A stretch of 64,000 nt of DNA from Glandiceps talaboti (GCF_964340395.1 NC_135561.1:14106461-14170460), one strand, 5' to 3'. Numbered from the stretch's first letter, positions 1 to 17,495 are shown. Notes: generated by a model from the letters alone, not told the origin. A program made the numbers and translations.

Positions 1-4686
<4,686 letters not shown>

Positions 4687-5285
4687 CTCTTGAACTAAAA
4701 TGTTATCAGATTAATTCATATCTAAAATAGATATGTATTTAATATTCAGTTTTATAACGAAAATGAGTTGTCCTCATATACATTGAACCGTATGTGCAAA
4801 CAACTCACGTTACAACTAAAATGTTTCAAATTCCCATGTTTCAAACTCTGCTAAACAGTGGAATTCTCCGTTATTGATTATGAGATAATCTTCCAATACT
4901 GATATTTACCAGTGCAAACGTAAGCGACACATTTGTTAGTTTGTTTGTTTGTTTGCTTGCTTGCTTGTGACTGATTGGTTGATTGAGCAGGCAGTTTATT
5001 TTGATAGTTTATTGATAAATAACGATTTATATATTTAGTTTAACTTTAAAATGCTCATTATTTAGTAAACGTTATGCCACAGTGACACTTTTGTCGTGTG
5101 GATTTTTTTTAAATTTCAGTTGTTTGCTGTGTTTCCAACATTTTTCACTACCTTGCATGTAATGTGTTGACCGTATGACGAGCTCAACTATGTTGTTAAC
5201 ACGTTCTCATCGTTTCAATCACAAATTATCCAATGAAAGTACATGTAGTGTGTTAAAAGAAAATGTCTCAAACTGATGCTTTGTA
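4687..5285 (+). other. 3' flank of gene 1
   Basis: AT-rich sequence with no open frame of note. It aligns by eye with the sequence after the stops of genes 2 and 3 (shared AACTAAAATGTTA and TTTCAAACTCTGCTA stretches), so it probably holds the 3' UTR. No clear AATAAA lies close to the stop. Confidence 0.5.
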
Positions 5286-5700
5286 AATTTAGAACCTCAA
5301 CTCATACTTTGAAAATCGAAACTGGTCGTTGGAATGATACTCCAAGAGCAGAGAGACTTTGTGAAATGTGTAATTTAAATCAAGTAGAGGATGAATTCCA
5401 CCTTTTACCTGTATGCCCATTTTATACTTGTATAAGGTCAAAATAAATTGCCAATTACTTTTATAATCCCCCACTGCAACACAAATTTGTATTACTTCTG
5501 TCGTCTCGAAAGGTTGACACTCTCAGAAAACTTAGTAGATATATATGTTATACTATTAAACTTAGAAAAGATGCTAGTAGAAACTCTGAGATACAAAGGG
5601 CCTGACAAATTTGATATTTTCAAGTGATACGTTCATTTTTGTATATTTAAGGTTTGTATTTTGGGCCGATGGCTAACAGTACTGAATTGATTGATAAAGA
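5286..5700 (+). mobile_element. LINE 3'-end fragment (C-terminal domain of non-LTR retrotransposon)
   Basis: A + strand frame reads THTLKIETGRWNDTPRAERL followed by CEMCNLNQVEDEFHLLPVCP. This Cys-x2-Cys...His...Cys arrangement is seen at the C-terminal end of many CR1/L2/Jockey-group LINE ORF2 proteins. Further on come matches to the final YFCRL...LRKLSRY part. The frame is broken in at least two places, and only the last 100 or so codons are present, as expected for a 5'-truncated copy. It ends near a short duplicated tail (GATTGATAAAGAAAA twice). Confidence 0.7.
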
Positions 5701-6690
5701 AAACTGAAACGATTGATAAAGAAAATGTCATTATTTTTGAATAAAGATCCCCTAATTACTGCATTGTTCCCTACCTGAAAATGTGTGTTTTGATTTTAAA
5801 TTACTGATGCCAACATAAAACAATAAACTTATCTTAGTGTGGGTTTCCTGGGAAGTAGCTTTGGCTCACGCTTACATTCAGAAGATTTTAATAATTGTAA
5901 CAGCGGGTTGCTGTAGTCCCTTCACGCCGTAAAATTAAAGTGCGTTCACCTTAAACTATCAAATAAAATATTTTATTTTAAAATATAAAGATTAGCGGGT
6001 CTATGTATATAATAAAATAATAATTTATTATCCGGTATTTTGAATGAGTGTGACGTCATATTGGACTTATGACTTAACAACGTATGTATCTTATCCGTGA
6101 CGAGAGATATCATCGACATGCATGTGTGGGGAGTCATCACTCCGTCTTCGAGAACATCGTACTCATTGGAAATACAGTGCAGTGTTAAACTCCGGGTATT
6201 GAAAATTGTCCTTATTTGATAGATCAACAAAATATTGACAAGTAACCTGGTAATCCTTACTATGGAGAGAAACAAACGTGGAGTAAAATGCATATGTCGA
6301 GAGGGTGGGGATGTAAAATCCACCAGGAAAAGGGGAGGGTGGTAAAGTCAAAAGTGTTATTTTCTCTCGATATTTTAGCAGACCGTCCACACCAAGGACA
6401 ATTTTATCGAGGACTTTAAATATAAATTTGAAAATTATCTGAATTGTTATCTTTTAACATAGGAAGGGGGATATAAGCAAATACCCTTCTAAATTGAGTT
6501 CATTTTTGGTATGCATTTGTATTGATACAAACAATTATTTACTCAGAATACCTGTTGTTCAACACGTTATAAAGTTATATGCTAGTAAGGATACGCATAT
6601 TTAAGTATGCATTGAATTCATGCAATTGAAATAAAATGTAACAATTGAAATGAGTTCTGCCCATACATGCACGCACGCACGTACGCACGC
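5701..6690. other. Intergenic spacer shared with the spacer after gene 2
   Basis: No gene seen. The part from about 6010 to 6460 aligns by eye with about 16610-17560 (CGGYATTTYGAATGAGTSTGACGTC, GGTGGGGATGYAAAATYYACCAG, AAGGACAATTYTATCRAGGA). The spacer was therefore copied with the genes. Confidence 0.6.
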
Positions 6691-6697
6691 ACATATG

Positions 6698-6831
6698 CAC
6701 ATACATGCAGGCAGGCAGACAGACAGACAGACAAACAGACAGGCAAACAGACAGACAGACAGACAGACAGGCAGGCAGGCAGGCAGGCAGGCATACATAC
6801 ATACATACATACATACATACATACATACATA
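6698..6831. repeat. Compound tetranucleotide microsatellite (CGCA, GGCA/GACA, TACA)
   Basis: Runs of CACG, then GGCA/GACA, then TACA units lie directly before the SINE at 6832. The homologous spacer after gene 2 also has GACA/GGCA followed by CA at 17738. Confidence 0.95.
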
Positions 6832-7192
6832 ATAATAATAATGTTGGTTTCTTATATAGCGCTTTCCCACTCCGTGCTCAAAGCGCTTTACAATTATTAC
6901 CCCTGGCTCGGATCAGAACAGCACAACGGCCCTTTAGTCTTCCTCAACTCCCCGGGGAGCATACAATCCATTGCAGCCATTTAAGCGCATAGGATTAAAG
7001 CCTTCACATTGCAACCTACATCCTACCAGGTCCCCAGTTATACAGCTGGGTTGACTGAGGCACAGTCGTGGTTCAAATCTTGCCCAAGGACTTTAGCCAC
7101 TCAGAAACAAACAGCAGGCAGCGACGGGGCTCGAACCTGCAACCTGTAGATTCCAAGCCGGTCACGCTAACCATTCACCCATCATGACTCCA
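6832..7192 (-). mobile_element. tRNA-derived SINE, minus orientation
   Basis: On the minus strand the 5' end reads as a tRNA-like head with A-box-like TGGTTAGCGTGA and B-box GGTTCGAGCCCC. A unique body follows, then a tail containing the inverted form of TATATAGCGCTTTCCCACTC / AAAGCGCTTTACA and an (ATT)n end. The AGCGCTTT tail is shared by widely distributed invertebrate SINEs. The element sits between TACA and CA microsatellites. Confidence 0.8.
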
Positions 7193-7193
7193 C

Positions 7194-7196
7194 AAT

Positions 7197-7239
<43 letters not shown>

Positions 7240-7316
7240 TACATACATACATACATACATACATACATACATACATACATACATACATACATACATACAT
7301 ACATACATACATACAT
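7194..7316. repeat. (CA)n then (TACA)n microsatellite
   Basis: Compound tract immediately outside the head of the SINE. It is the continuation of the microsatellite the SINE landed in. Confidence 0.95.
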
Positions 7317-7609
7317 TCTTTTAAAATCACAAAACATACTTAGGTGGTATTTATGTGATAGCATAAAACCAAATATGCAGAAAATAGTTATTATAAACAA
7401 CATTGATAATACTCAATTATTTTATATAATGCATGTACTTTGTACGTTGTTGTTGTTCAGCCATTGTGCCGACGGATCCTGTGCCTCCCTACAAACTTAG
7501 TGGGGGAGAGGGGAGGGGGGGGAATGAAAAATGCATACAACAATTTTCAGTTACAGAGATATCAAATAAATGCGTTCCTTTTAGATAAAAACGAAATAAT
7601 TCTATTTAG

Positions 7610-7675
7610 GGACATAGTTGGCGCACTGTAACCAGACTGTAAAGGACGGTTGCATAACCAAATTTAACATACAAT
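7610..7675 (+). promoter_or_regulatory. Conserved upstream block, copy 1 (5' of gene 2)
   Basis: About 65 bp matching GTAGTTGGCGCACTRYAACYRGAC...GGACGGTTRCATAACCAAA. Four copies exist in the window, each 5' of a transporter gene or gene relic. Its position 90-160 bp before a candidate leader exon makes a promoter-proximal role possible. It could equally be plain duplicated spacer. Confidence 0.4.
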
Positions 7676-7761
7676 CTCTATCTGTAACGTACATATTTGT
7701 CTATCTATGACCATCGAGGTCGTACAACTCACAGACAATGGTATGAGACCTTTGTCTGTAC

Positions 7762-7836
7762 GTTCAGTATGATAGTAGAGTTTTAAGAGCAGAAGATCAC
7801 CTCATGCTGGAAGATAAGACGTGCATTCGCATACAG
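7762..7836 (+). other. Candidate noncoding leader exon of gene 2
   Basis: The segment TTCAGTATGATAG...GACGTGCATTCG and its donor ACAG|GTAGGC are conserved with 21905-21967 (donor ACAG|GTAAGC) upstream of gene 3. The next suitable acceptor is at 9252 (ACACAG), 23 bp before the ATG of gene 2. There is no open frame, so it would be 5' UTR. The start of the exon cannot be fixed. Confidence 0.45.
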
Positions 7837-7869
7837 GTAGGCTAATGTTACACTATAAAACATAACTGA

Positions 7870-8135
7870 TATTCTGTCAATAACACAATATGAAAAGTCA
7901 TATTTGACCATGTCTTTCCGCCCAGGTTAAAGCTTGAGCAGAGGATGTGTAAATGTAGTGAGCATGAGATGGAATTCCATCTTTTCCTTAATTTACCTCC
8001 GGTGATCTCCCACTTGGGTCTGTAGACAGCCAAAAGCGGTACTGCGTCTCATACTACCCCTGGATATACATGGTGGTTAGGTGGGTAGGGTAAAAGGTGG
8101 GTAAAGGTGGGTAAATTAGACTTTCCGTGTACAGT
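7870..8135 (-). repeat. Dispersed repeat, copy 1 (inverted relative to 41885-42150)
   Basis: About 260 bp whose reverse complement matches 41885-42150. Shared landmarks are GAGATCACCGG.GGTAAATTAA, GACATGGT.A.ATATGACTTTTCATA and repeated GGTGGGTAAA units. No coding sequence or clear terminal repeats were found. Confidence 0.7.
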
Positions 8136-9252
8136 GTAATATCATCGCGAACGATAAAATTATACAAAAACTACCAATGTTACAATCACCTTATTTAATG
8201 CACAATAATTCGTCAAAATGTCTTTGGTTTCCAACGACTTTACATTACCATGTCTTACAGTATTTAGGAAGAAATAGAAAACCTAAAATGTAAAAGATAG
8301 CCTTTCGCTCTAAGTATCCACATACTACAAAGGACATATATTTCGTTTCCATGTACTAGATTTATATGTGTGTTAGCGTACATTGAAACTCATACTCCAC
8401 ATATGTTCATGGCACGTAAATTCTTTTTAGCCACCCCTCCGCGCCCGCCCACCCTCCAAACGTGCGACGCCCAGAGGGAGCCATACTACGTTGCGTTCCG
8501 TCCATCTGTTCATGCGTCTATCTATCTGTGGGTCCGTCCGTGCACTCTAATTCCTTGGATATGCATCAGACTATTTCAGCTTGACTTGGCATAAAGGTAA
8601 CACTTTATCTTGGACATATGCACGCCACTGAGCTTCGTAACTTTGACCTTTGTATGGCACAATGGAGGCCATATTTGTGATAAACACATTTTGCTCCATA
8701 TCTCCAAAGGTTTTACATAGACGGACACCATTCATGTGTTAATCCTACATAATCAGTGTTTAGAGTTCTAACGAGCCTTAGCCTTTGACATTGACCAACG
8801 TTTTCAAGATCAAATAGCCAAAAGTTGAGACTCAATTCAAGTTTTCATACCCATATTATCGGGGGGGGGGGGCTTCTTTGTATACACCTATGTTCTTCGT
8901 CACCACTACCGTCTTCAACTATAACGTTGCATTTTTGAGGTTTTGTTTCTAGAAATACCATTCAAGTATCTGCACCTATACTTATACAGTTTAGCTTATT
9001 ATTGGATGTCAAAGCTTTGGTCATGACCTTCATCTTCAGGGTCAAATAGTAAATTGTTCAATAATCAAGTTTAAATGTTTTACACCAATTGAAAAACGTA
9101 CACCCACATTGTTAGAGGTATACACTTACTATTCAGACATAGACTTTTGACGTTGGCCTTCATCTTCAAGGTTATATTTAAAAATTGCATGATAACTTTG
9201 CCTTTAATACCAACATATATCTCTAATTTTCCTTCTCCTTCCTGACACACAG
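8136..9252 (+). other. 5' UTR intron of gene 2 with degenerate TGACCTT repeats
   Basis: No gene seen. It contains several degenerate TTGACCTT / CCTTCATCTTCAAGGT units, for example near 8641, 8789, 9023 and 9145, matching units in the 5' regions of genes 4 and 5. It ends at the pyrimidine-rich acceptor CCTTCCTGACACACAG. Confidence 0.5.
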
Positions 9253-9275
9253 GTAATCCGAATAATTACAAAGCA

Positions 9276-12200
9276 ATGACAGCTACGTCACTTCCTCCCC
9301 GAATCCAGTCGAAGAAAAAGATTAAACCATCCGAGATGTTGTCCCAACCTCCCGAGGGTGGATGGGGATGGTTTGTCGTTCTTGGTACCTTCTTATCAAC
9401 GATTATGTCAGCTGGTACAATGTATGCATTCGGTGTGCTTTACGTAGCGTTCCTCAATGCTTTTGGTAAATCGAGGTCTGAAACAGGTGAGGAACCCCCA
9501 TCATATTAACGTTCAATAACACAGGGCCCGGGTTTAATTTGTATACTCTTAACAACAACAACAACAACAACATCATCAACAACAACAACAAAACAAACAA
9601 ACAAACACGTCATCAGCAACATATACACACAAATACATTATAATACACGAACAACGCAACATACAAATCTACCGAGTCGACGACGTTTTTTGTATATGTA
9701 CAAATTTAATATCCACTCCGTTATAAATGCCACAAGGTTTTAAGTCTTGGAGCCAAGTGGCCAAAATCATGTCCATTTACAACAATGTTTGACCAACTGT
9801 ACATCTTAACCTGTCTCAAGCAATGCTGAAACTACCTACTAACAGCAGTACGTTTCTCAAATTGTTGATAAGACCAAGGCTGGCTTTTCACTCCACAGAT
9901 ATAATATGACACACATACATACACTCACTCACTTCCCGCAGACGGTAAACAAACAACTCCAACATTCGATGTTAAATTAGCAACTAGAACACAATACAAC
10001 AGTGCACCTCTGTTTTCTATACCAGATTAGATATCTCACAGTGTCACGCTACCTAAAACACCACTGGTGAAAGGTACACTAATTAAACATCAGGAGTGAA
10101 AGATTACACTGTGATCAATAAAGAAACTTACTGCTATATATGGTAGGTAGTTGTAGCACAGCTTGAGACAGGCTAAGAGATACAGTTAGTCCAACATTGT
10201 TGTAGTTAGCTGGTGATCGCAACGCCACCTTCATTGGAACCAACATGATTCAAATTCACTTGTGAGATATAATTGTTGTAGACGAGGTTCGACTCAACCA
10301 AGTACTACAACAACTAATTCCACCCTGAAGGTTATTGATAAACATCTGCACAGCATACACAGTCTCAGCTTATAATTATATAGAGTATTAAAACCAAATC
10401 GTTAATCAGATATTTTGAGAAGCTCACAATCAGACTCCTAAAACTGACTCCAGCTCAGCATGGATTTCGCTTTCGACATACATTCGTCTCATTAATTGAG
10501 CCTTCAGAAATATTGCTTGAAAAAGTCAACGTCGCAAATCTACTGCCTATTTATCAATAAAAAAGCAAGTATACTGTCGAAGGCAGCAAAGAGTTGCCAG
10601 ATGTGTCGGCAAGCTTTGTAGTCTCATAAACAAAGAATTTCAATTCTTGTATACACCAAACGTAACTAATTGGGTTTGTGCAAATAGCAGCCGTCGTAAA
10701 TAAAACTCGATATCTATGATGTAGATCTGTGGTATCAATGGTTTAGATATGCGGGTACTGGACGTCCCTTGAGAGACAAAGTTAATTGCATTACCGATAT
10801 ATGCCATAGAATGTGATGTGTTATAGTAACTTACTGACTGGCCATACTCGACCACTTGAAGACATCATATTATCCGGGTCCCTAATACTGTTATGAAACA
10901 AATATTCCCCCAACTTCTAACCTTTGTATTTGCTACAGCACAGCATTCGGAGTAAAAGTCGTCTTCTGGTCTCTGAATATGATCAGGCGCTATAATTGTT
11001 AAAGTGGTCCCTAAGTCACTGCATTCATGCATCTGAACAACAAAAACAGGTGCTTTCAATTAAATATATCTTGTTTCACTATTTAGCCTGGATAGGATCG
11101 ATCTCAGCATTTGTCTTTGCTATGTCTGGTCCTTTGAGTGTTGCACTTGCCAGAAAAGTTGGACATCGTAAAGCTGTCATGACAGGTGGTATAGTTGCTG
11201 CTACAGGTCATCTTCTAAGTTCGTTTGCCACCAGTATTTATCATCTCTACATTACATTTGGACTAATAACAGGTAAGTGTATACACATGGTTGAACAAAT
11301 GTGCCGGGTGACATCCAGGTACATTCTTAATAGTACCTGATGTATCTCTAACACATTTCTTAACCAAATTGATCCAGTACAGCATAAAACATTTGCTCAA
11401 AATACGTCCAAGTGCATTTTGTGCTTCCACTTCATCTTAGAAAGAATTAATCTTTCAAGTTATATGCCACTCGTCATCCTAATTTTACTGCCATTCTGTG
11501 ATGTTGTGCAACATACCGCCGGCTAGACTGAATATATAATATTGCAGAGAGAGACAAAGATATCGCGACCAAAACCCATTACCTGCCACCTGCCTCATAA
11601 ACACAAAGCTGCCACAAATATCCTTGGAATATATGACCAGAAAGGCTTGTTTAAAATCCATATCTTACGGAGCCTTCAGTAATTACGAGGGGGATGGGCC
11701 GGGGGGATTTAGGGTATGTCTGAGATGTAAAATATGACCCTCCCCATATCAAGTTTTCGATAACCATCTTGTAGCTTTACAACCCGCAGATTTCAGCCCC
11801 CCCCCCCCCCCGCGCACCCCCGGCCATAAATAATGACGACTTCTAAAATATAAATATGTTAAAGAAATTATGGTTGACCACTTTGAGTTGTGAATAGCTG
11901 CACATTTTACCGACACCATTTCTAACCAAAAATACATATACTATCATTGCAGGACTTGGTCTTGGTCTAGCACATGTTGCTTCAATGGAAATGATCAGTA
12001 AATATTTCAAACGTAGACTTCCTATTGCTATGGGAATAGCTCTAACAGGTGGAGGACTTGGTCAGTTTGTACTTTCTACAACCGCACAAGCTGTTATTGA
12101 CTTCTACGGATGGAGAGGGACACTATTGATCTTGTCAGCATTTACACTTCACATGTGTGTCGCAGGTGCTCTTTACCGACCGCTCCCTGCTAAACCAAAC

Positions 12201-15200
12201 TCAAACGTGTCGAACAGGGTGGACAAAGGAACATATGCTATTATCGAAGATAATGACTTTAGAAATGAAATGATAAACGCAGAAACCAAATATGACCCAC
12301 AACGACAATTTGTTGAGCCAGAGAATAATGTTGTCAGATATAGACGGGTTGATGATGACGAAGAATGTTGCTGTTGTGTTAAATCATTTCTGACGTCACT
12401 GTATGACGTCACTCTGTTTAAAGAACCCGTGTTCATACTAATTATCATAATGACTCTGACAAGTACATATGGGATAAATACTGTATTGCTACATATGGTA
12501 AGTACAGCAGACGTATTATTGCTTTCTCTTGATAATTGACAGGTGGCAAATGTAATGCAGTAAAACACACTGTAATGCAATACAATACAATACAGCATTA
12601 TAATACAATGTAATACAATACAGTACAATACAATGCAGTTCGATGCGATACCAAACAATACAATACAATACAATACAATACAATACAATACAATACAATA
12701 CAATACAATACAATACAATACAATACAATACAATACAATACAATACAATACAATTGAACGCAATGCATTCAAACATATGTACTAGGTCAAAGATGAACAA
12801 AGTCAAACTAAGAGTTATGAAATAGTTTGTCAACTGCAAATGATTGCCAACATATGGAAGTTAGAAATGCTACGTTTCAGAAAGCTCAAAAGATGCAGGA
12901 TGAGATTGTCTAGGGTATATCTAGTGATATGTACGTACAGCCTATGTTAATACTATTATATTCTGTGATGAGAGCAGAATAACTTGTATTTCGTTTATTG
13001 ACATTACTAATTTATTTTTTGAAGGTAAGACGAGGCATAGATTACGGAATGACACCAACACGAGCCTCGTTTCTGATAGCGGTGGTGGGCCTTGGACAGA
13101 TTGTTGGTCGACCTGTTATTGGATTTGTAGGCAATCTACCGAAAATGCAGCCTAGTCATATCGGCAGTATATGCTTGGCAATATGTGCTCTGTTATGTAT
13201 TGCTAGTATTTACCTAAGGTCTTTTATCGGTAAGGGATTTATGAGATTTGATATCAACGGTAGCCTGATAATGAATACAATTTTTTTAATGTGATTTGCT
13301 AAAAGATTGTGCAGTAGGTTTTGTGTTTCTGTTATTGTTAATCTAGAGTAGGATTAATCTCAGATTGTTTATCTGTGAGTTAAAAGCATAACCTAAGGAT
13401 GAAACACAAAGGCAGCTCCATTTCTCATTGTATGTTTATGTATCACTAGTAAAACGAATTTTAGTGATAAGGAGATTTGAATCAAATGTATTCATAATAC
13501 ACAACATTCTTATAAGCATTATGCCGTCACTCTAGCCTCAGACTACCATTAATAGTGGTCTGAGCCCTATCCAAACATCACTGCGGTTTGTTAATTATGG
13601 CTCAGACCAGTCTGAGTTTCTGGAAAGGGGACTTCTACAAGCGTTGAACGCCCGCGAAAGTCAACACTTATCATTTGTACCGGATATGGATCCATCAACC
13701 GGCCAATAGTCTAACAAATTGTCACCAGCTCTTAATTGTCAGGTTCCAGATCCAATGAACGCACTCCAGATAAAATGTCTCGGTTCGCGCCACAAACATA
13801 TCAAAAGAATACCTTCTGGTCACTTTTCCGGGTTTACATACTGTCTTGGCAAAAGTGATAACCTTTACTTCATAATCTGCACCGTTTGGTTATCTTTATC
13901 TAAACTTATTACACTTTACAAATGCAAAACATTAATTGTTAGTTTTCGAAATATTGCATTTTAGTCAGCAAAACATAAAAAACGTGTAAGAAAATAAAAA
14001 TGCAAAATAGATCAAGAAGTGTTTTATGTAGATCATCTTTTTTGATTGACTGCTTCTTCTTCCAGACTGGGCACGTGCCAGGCAAGGACAATATGCAATA
14101 AATTTACCGTAAAACTCAAAATTATTATCTTGTGTGAGGAGTTTTGAAAACACACAATATAATTTTCTGATAATTAAATCTCTATATAAACTTGCAGGTC
14201 AGTTGATAATGATGTCTATATTCGGTGCATGTATGGGTGGCTTTTATGTTATTGTACCTGTCGTTATTCCGCTTTTCCTGGGACGTGAGAAAATGGGACC
14301 AGGAGTGTCAGTATACTTCCAAGCTATGGGAGCAATGGCATTAATTACTGGACCGATTTCTGGTAAGGAGTATTATCCATTAGACTGTAAACATACGTCG
14401 TGACGTTACTCCCTCACCTGCCTCCTCGGATCGGAGGGGTTGGCCGATGTGTGAGGGCGCCCCGTCACGGTGTACAACAGACTAAATATCAATATATTAT
14501 CACAACCTCATGAAATCAAATTTGTTCTCAAGCACGTTCGGAGAAGGACAAATGTACAGGTCGCAATTTCTTTTTTCTTGGCGTTTGTTTCTTTGTTGGC
14601 ACCTGTATGTAATAGTATGCCCCCAAAAGAACAAACGACAGTAAATGTAAGAGCCAAAAGGAAATCGCGACGTGTACACTACATCGGCTTTAAATCAGAT
14701 TAACCACCCGCTGAGCTTTGTAAGTAATTTGCACATTGATCAATAAACGCAAATTGTTAGTATATGATGGTAGGAAACAGTTGTATCATATATCATATCA
14801 TATCATATCATATCATATCATATCATATCATATCATATCATATCATATCATATCATATCATATCTCAATTATTATATAATATATCATAGTTTCATCATAT
14901 ATCAAGTAATATCATATCGTATCATATCACATTACATCATATGAAATCACATCAAGTCACATAATATATCAAACCATATATCATATATCATCATAGTATA
15001 ACATAACAAAACATATCACAGCATAACACATTTTATTATATATCGTATCGTATCGTATCGTATCGTATCGCATCATATCCTATCCTATCCTATCATATCA
15101 TATCTTATCATATATCATATCATATCATATCATATCATATCATATATCATATCACATCATATCATATCACATTACATCATATCAGATCACATCATATCAT

Positions 15201-15542
15201 ATCATATCAGATCACATCATATCATATCATCTCACATCATATCATATGCCACCAATCATGGCACATAAAATATGTTAGAATATAACGATATAAAACTTCA
15301 TACAAAGATTTTATTTCATTTTGTAAATCACAGGTTTCTTAAGTGATCACTATGGCACATACTACCAGGCTTTCTGGATAGCCGGAATTGCTATTGGAGT
15401 CTCTGCAGCACTTTGCTTATCTTTACTTCCAGTCCACAAGCGACGGTATAACAAGATGAGAGAAACACGACAAGTCAACGACAAAGCTCAACTGACCAAA
15501 GATGACTTTATGAAGGGTCTCCAGAAAGAGTCTTATGTATAA
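9276..15542 (+). CDS. SLC16-like transporter gene 2, complete
   Basis: Exons are A 9276-9486, B 11087-11272, C 11953-12497, D 13025-13229, E 14198-14362 and F 15334-15542, giving 506 aa. Phases are 1,1,0,1,1 with GT-AG throughout. The ATG lies 23 bp after an acceptor and is shared in context (GCAATGACAGCTACG) with genes 3-5. The SLC16 signature EGGWGW is at residues 27-32 at the start of TM1, and KYFKRRLPIAMG follows TM4. Twelve hydrophobic segments fit the MFS fold. TM8 reads GLGQIVGRPVIG: the arginine is kept, but the acidic residue of MCT1 is replaced by Gln. The TM6-TM7 loop is 19 residues shorter than in gene 1. The C-terminus is ESYV. Two overlapping AATAAA signals lie at 15693-15702. 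Expected role: membrane transport of an unidentified small solute. Confidence 0.92.
9546..9606. repeat. (AAC)n / (AAAC)n microsatellite
   Basis: Trinucleotide AAC run passing into AAAC units, in intron A-B of gene 2. Confidence 0.9.
9778..10204. mobile_element. MITE-like element with about 60-bp inverted termini
   Basis: The left end TACAACAATGTTTGACC...CCTGTCTCAAGC...AACTACCTAC is mirrored by the right end GTAGGTAGTTGTAGCACAGC...GCTTGAGACAGG...AACATTGTTGTA. The interior has no ORF. A second copy lacking the left arm is in intron D-E of gene 5 (58709-59057). I could not see a convincing target duplication. Confidence 0.7.
10413..10547 (+). mobile_element. LINE reverse-transcriptase fragment
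   Basis: An open stretch reads FEKL...LKLTPAQHGFRFRHT..., matching the conserved LTPxQHGFR region in the first third of non-LTR reverse transcriptases. Only about 45 codons remain, in intron A-B of gene 2. Confidence 0.55.
12574..12756. repeat. (AATAC)n microsatellite, intron C-D of gene 2
   Basis: Variant pentamers followed by a pure run of ATACA units. Same intron position as in genes 1, 3, 4 and 5. Confidence 0.95.
14548..14704. mobile_element. Decayed copy of the hairpin MITE in intron E-F of gene 2
   Basis: It matches 3833-4029 at TACAGGTCGCAATTTC, ACAAACGACAGTAAATGTAA and AAATCGCGACGTGTACACTA. The right terminus TTAAATCAGATTAA keeps the AATCTGATT core in inverted form. Same intron position as in gene 1. 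Confidence 0.7.
14787..15246. repeat. (ATATC)n pentanucleotide repeat, intron E-F of gene 2
   Basis: About 460 bp, first a pure CATAT run, then mixed ATATC, GTATC, ACATC and CCTAT pentamers. Confidence 0.95.
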
Positions 15543-17173
15543 CACTTGCATACTTGAACTAAAATGTCATTTAGTACTTTAATGTATAACTTAAATACAT
15601 GTATTTGATATTAAGTAAATTTATACAGAAAATGTGTTAAATGATCGTATAGTTCTCCGCTTATATCATCAGCTATATGACAGTCCTCAAGTAATAAATA
15701 AAATGTTACAAATTTTATGTTTCAAACTCTGCTACTAAAGCAGTGGTATTTTCTACAGACTTCAAATGTTAATATTTTTTAAAAAGTAATTGAAGAGACA
15801 AACTTGTTTGTGGACTGATTGAAATATCTAATGAACATGTAGTTAACACCTTGTTAAATTGCGGTAGTGAGCTAGCAAAGGTCCGCCACTTGCAAAATGA
15901 ATTCAAATCAGGGGTAGAAGACAACAAGACAAGTGTGTGTGTGGGTGGGAAGGGGCACGTGTCCAATCTATGGTGTCGTGACAATAGTCAATTACCGGTT
16001 CCAAGATGCATTACGCGAGAGGACGTCGCTTTTGTTGTTACCTTTAGTCTTTTTTTGTTTGAAATAACATTTTCACATCAAGAAATGATGGAAAGACATG
16101 TTGACCTTTTTGATTATGAGTGATTTTATAGAACAAAGACTAAACACCATCAATAGCAGAGAGGGATTTTACAGATGGATCCATATGGTACGGTCTGGTG
16201 ACAACCACCCCCTGAGTAGCGCGTGCAAAACCCCTCATCCTCAGTGCTTACACATTACATGTCATTGTATGGAGAGACGCACAATACATCTTGGAACCGG
16301 CAACAGATCTGTTACTTTAGAATCAGCCACGAGCAACGCGCAGTAATGGTCTTTTTGGCTAGCCTTAAGCTTATGTCAATTTGGACACGGACCAAGATGT
16401 AATCTTGGTTTATGTAATTTGCGCTGCCTGTATATTGTTGTATCGTATTCTGTGTTTTGTGTATATGAGATTGTATCCTGCAATAAAGTTTTAATAATAA
16501 AAACAATAAAAATGTACACTAATCCGATATTAATCTCTTTGCTGGGGCAAGACAGACCAGTGTGAACCCCTAAAAGTGCAGAATGTGAAAGAAGCTAAAG
16601 TGATATATACAAAATATATATTCTCCCGGCATTTCGAATGAGTCTGACGTCATCTCGAGTCATGATATAATAATGTATATATCCCAACTCATTTATTGGC
16701 TCAGAGGGTCGGCATGAGGATAACCATTCGTCCTCGATGACGTCGAACTCATTTGAATATAATGTGAGATTACATTGAAGGTGTAGACACTATCCTTATT
16801 TGCTAAATCGACCTAATATTAGCAAGTAAAACCGTTTACCCTTAATGATAAGGAGCAGGGCAAAACATTCGAAAAGGTGGGGATGCAAAATTTACCAGAC
16901 AAGAGCTTAAAGTGGTGGTAAATATGCTTGTTTTTTGCATTCTTTGAGCAAATCGCTAGTCTGGATGTCACACGATGGTATCAAATCAACCCCATCCCCG
17001 TCTGGTCAAATGACTCAATCATGAACCAAAAGTTACTCATGCAAATGAGTAAACCCCAACTAACTGTTAACAGAGTATAAAAGTAGCGACCTGAGCCGAC
17101 AATTGTCATATTTTCATATGACGTAACTGTTCCCAATGAACACTTGCTTATTATGGATTAGAACTCTGTGATT
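15543..17173. other. 3' flank and spacer after gene 2
   Basis: The 3' UTR with AATAAA is at 15693. Beyond about 15750 no credible gene is seen. Short frames at 15769-16346 lack known motifs and have no paralogue. From about 16610 the sequence is homologous to the spacer at 6010-6460. Confidence 0.5.
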
Positions 17174-17495
17174 GATCACAGACATTATGTTAAAATTATT
17201 AATGACGTTCTACTGTGTTAGTGGCTGTGGATGAATTTAAATTTCATCTCATGCACCTAAGGAGTTCATTGACCTAGACGGAGAGATCTTATGATTGGAT
17301 GAACGATAACACCAGATTAGCAGACCGCCAACACGATCACAGACATTATGTTAAAATTATTAATGACGTTCTACTGTGTGAGTGGCTGTGGATGAATTTA
17401 AATTTCATCTCATGCACCTAAGGAGTTCATTGACCTAGACGGAGAGATCTTACGATTGGATGAACGATAACACCAGATTAGCAGACCGCCAACAC
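17174..17495. repeat. Tandem duplication of a 161-bp unit
   Basis: 17174-17334 and 17335-17495 are direct repeats beginning GATCACAGACATTATG and ending CAGACCGCCAACAC. By eye they differ at two bases. No ORF spans the unit. Confidence 0.95.

Noticed and set aside
6575-6870. Met-Tyr-Val-Cys repeat frames (also 7182-7403, 32423-32813 and 38226-38697)
   Set aside because: Readings of TACA/GACA/CA microsatellites. No start context, no conservation outside the repeat.
7120-7190. tRNA gene on the minus strand
   Set aside because: Same reason: a tRNA-like SINE head followed by the known tail type.
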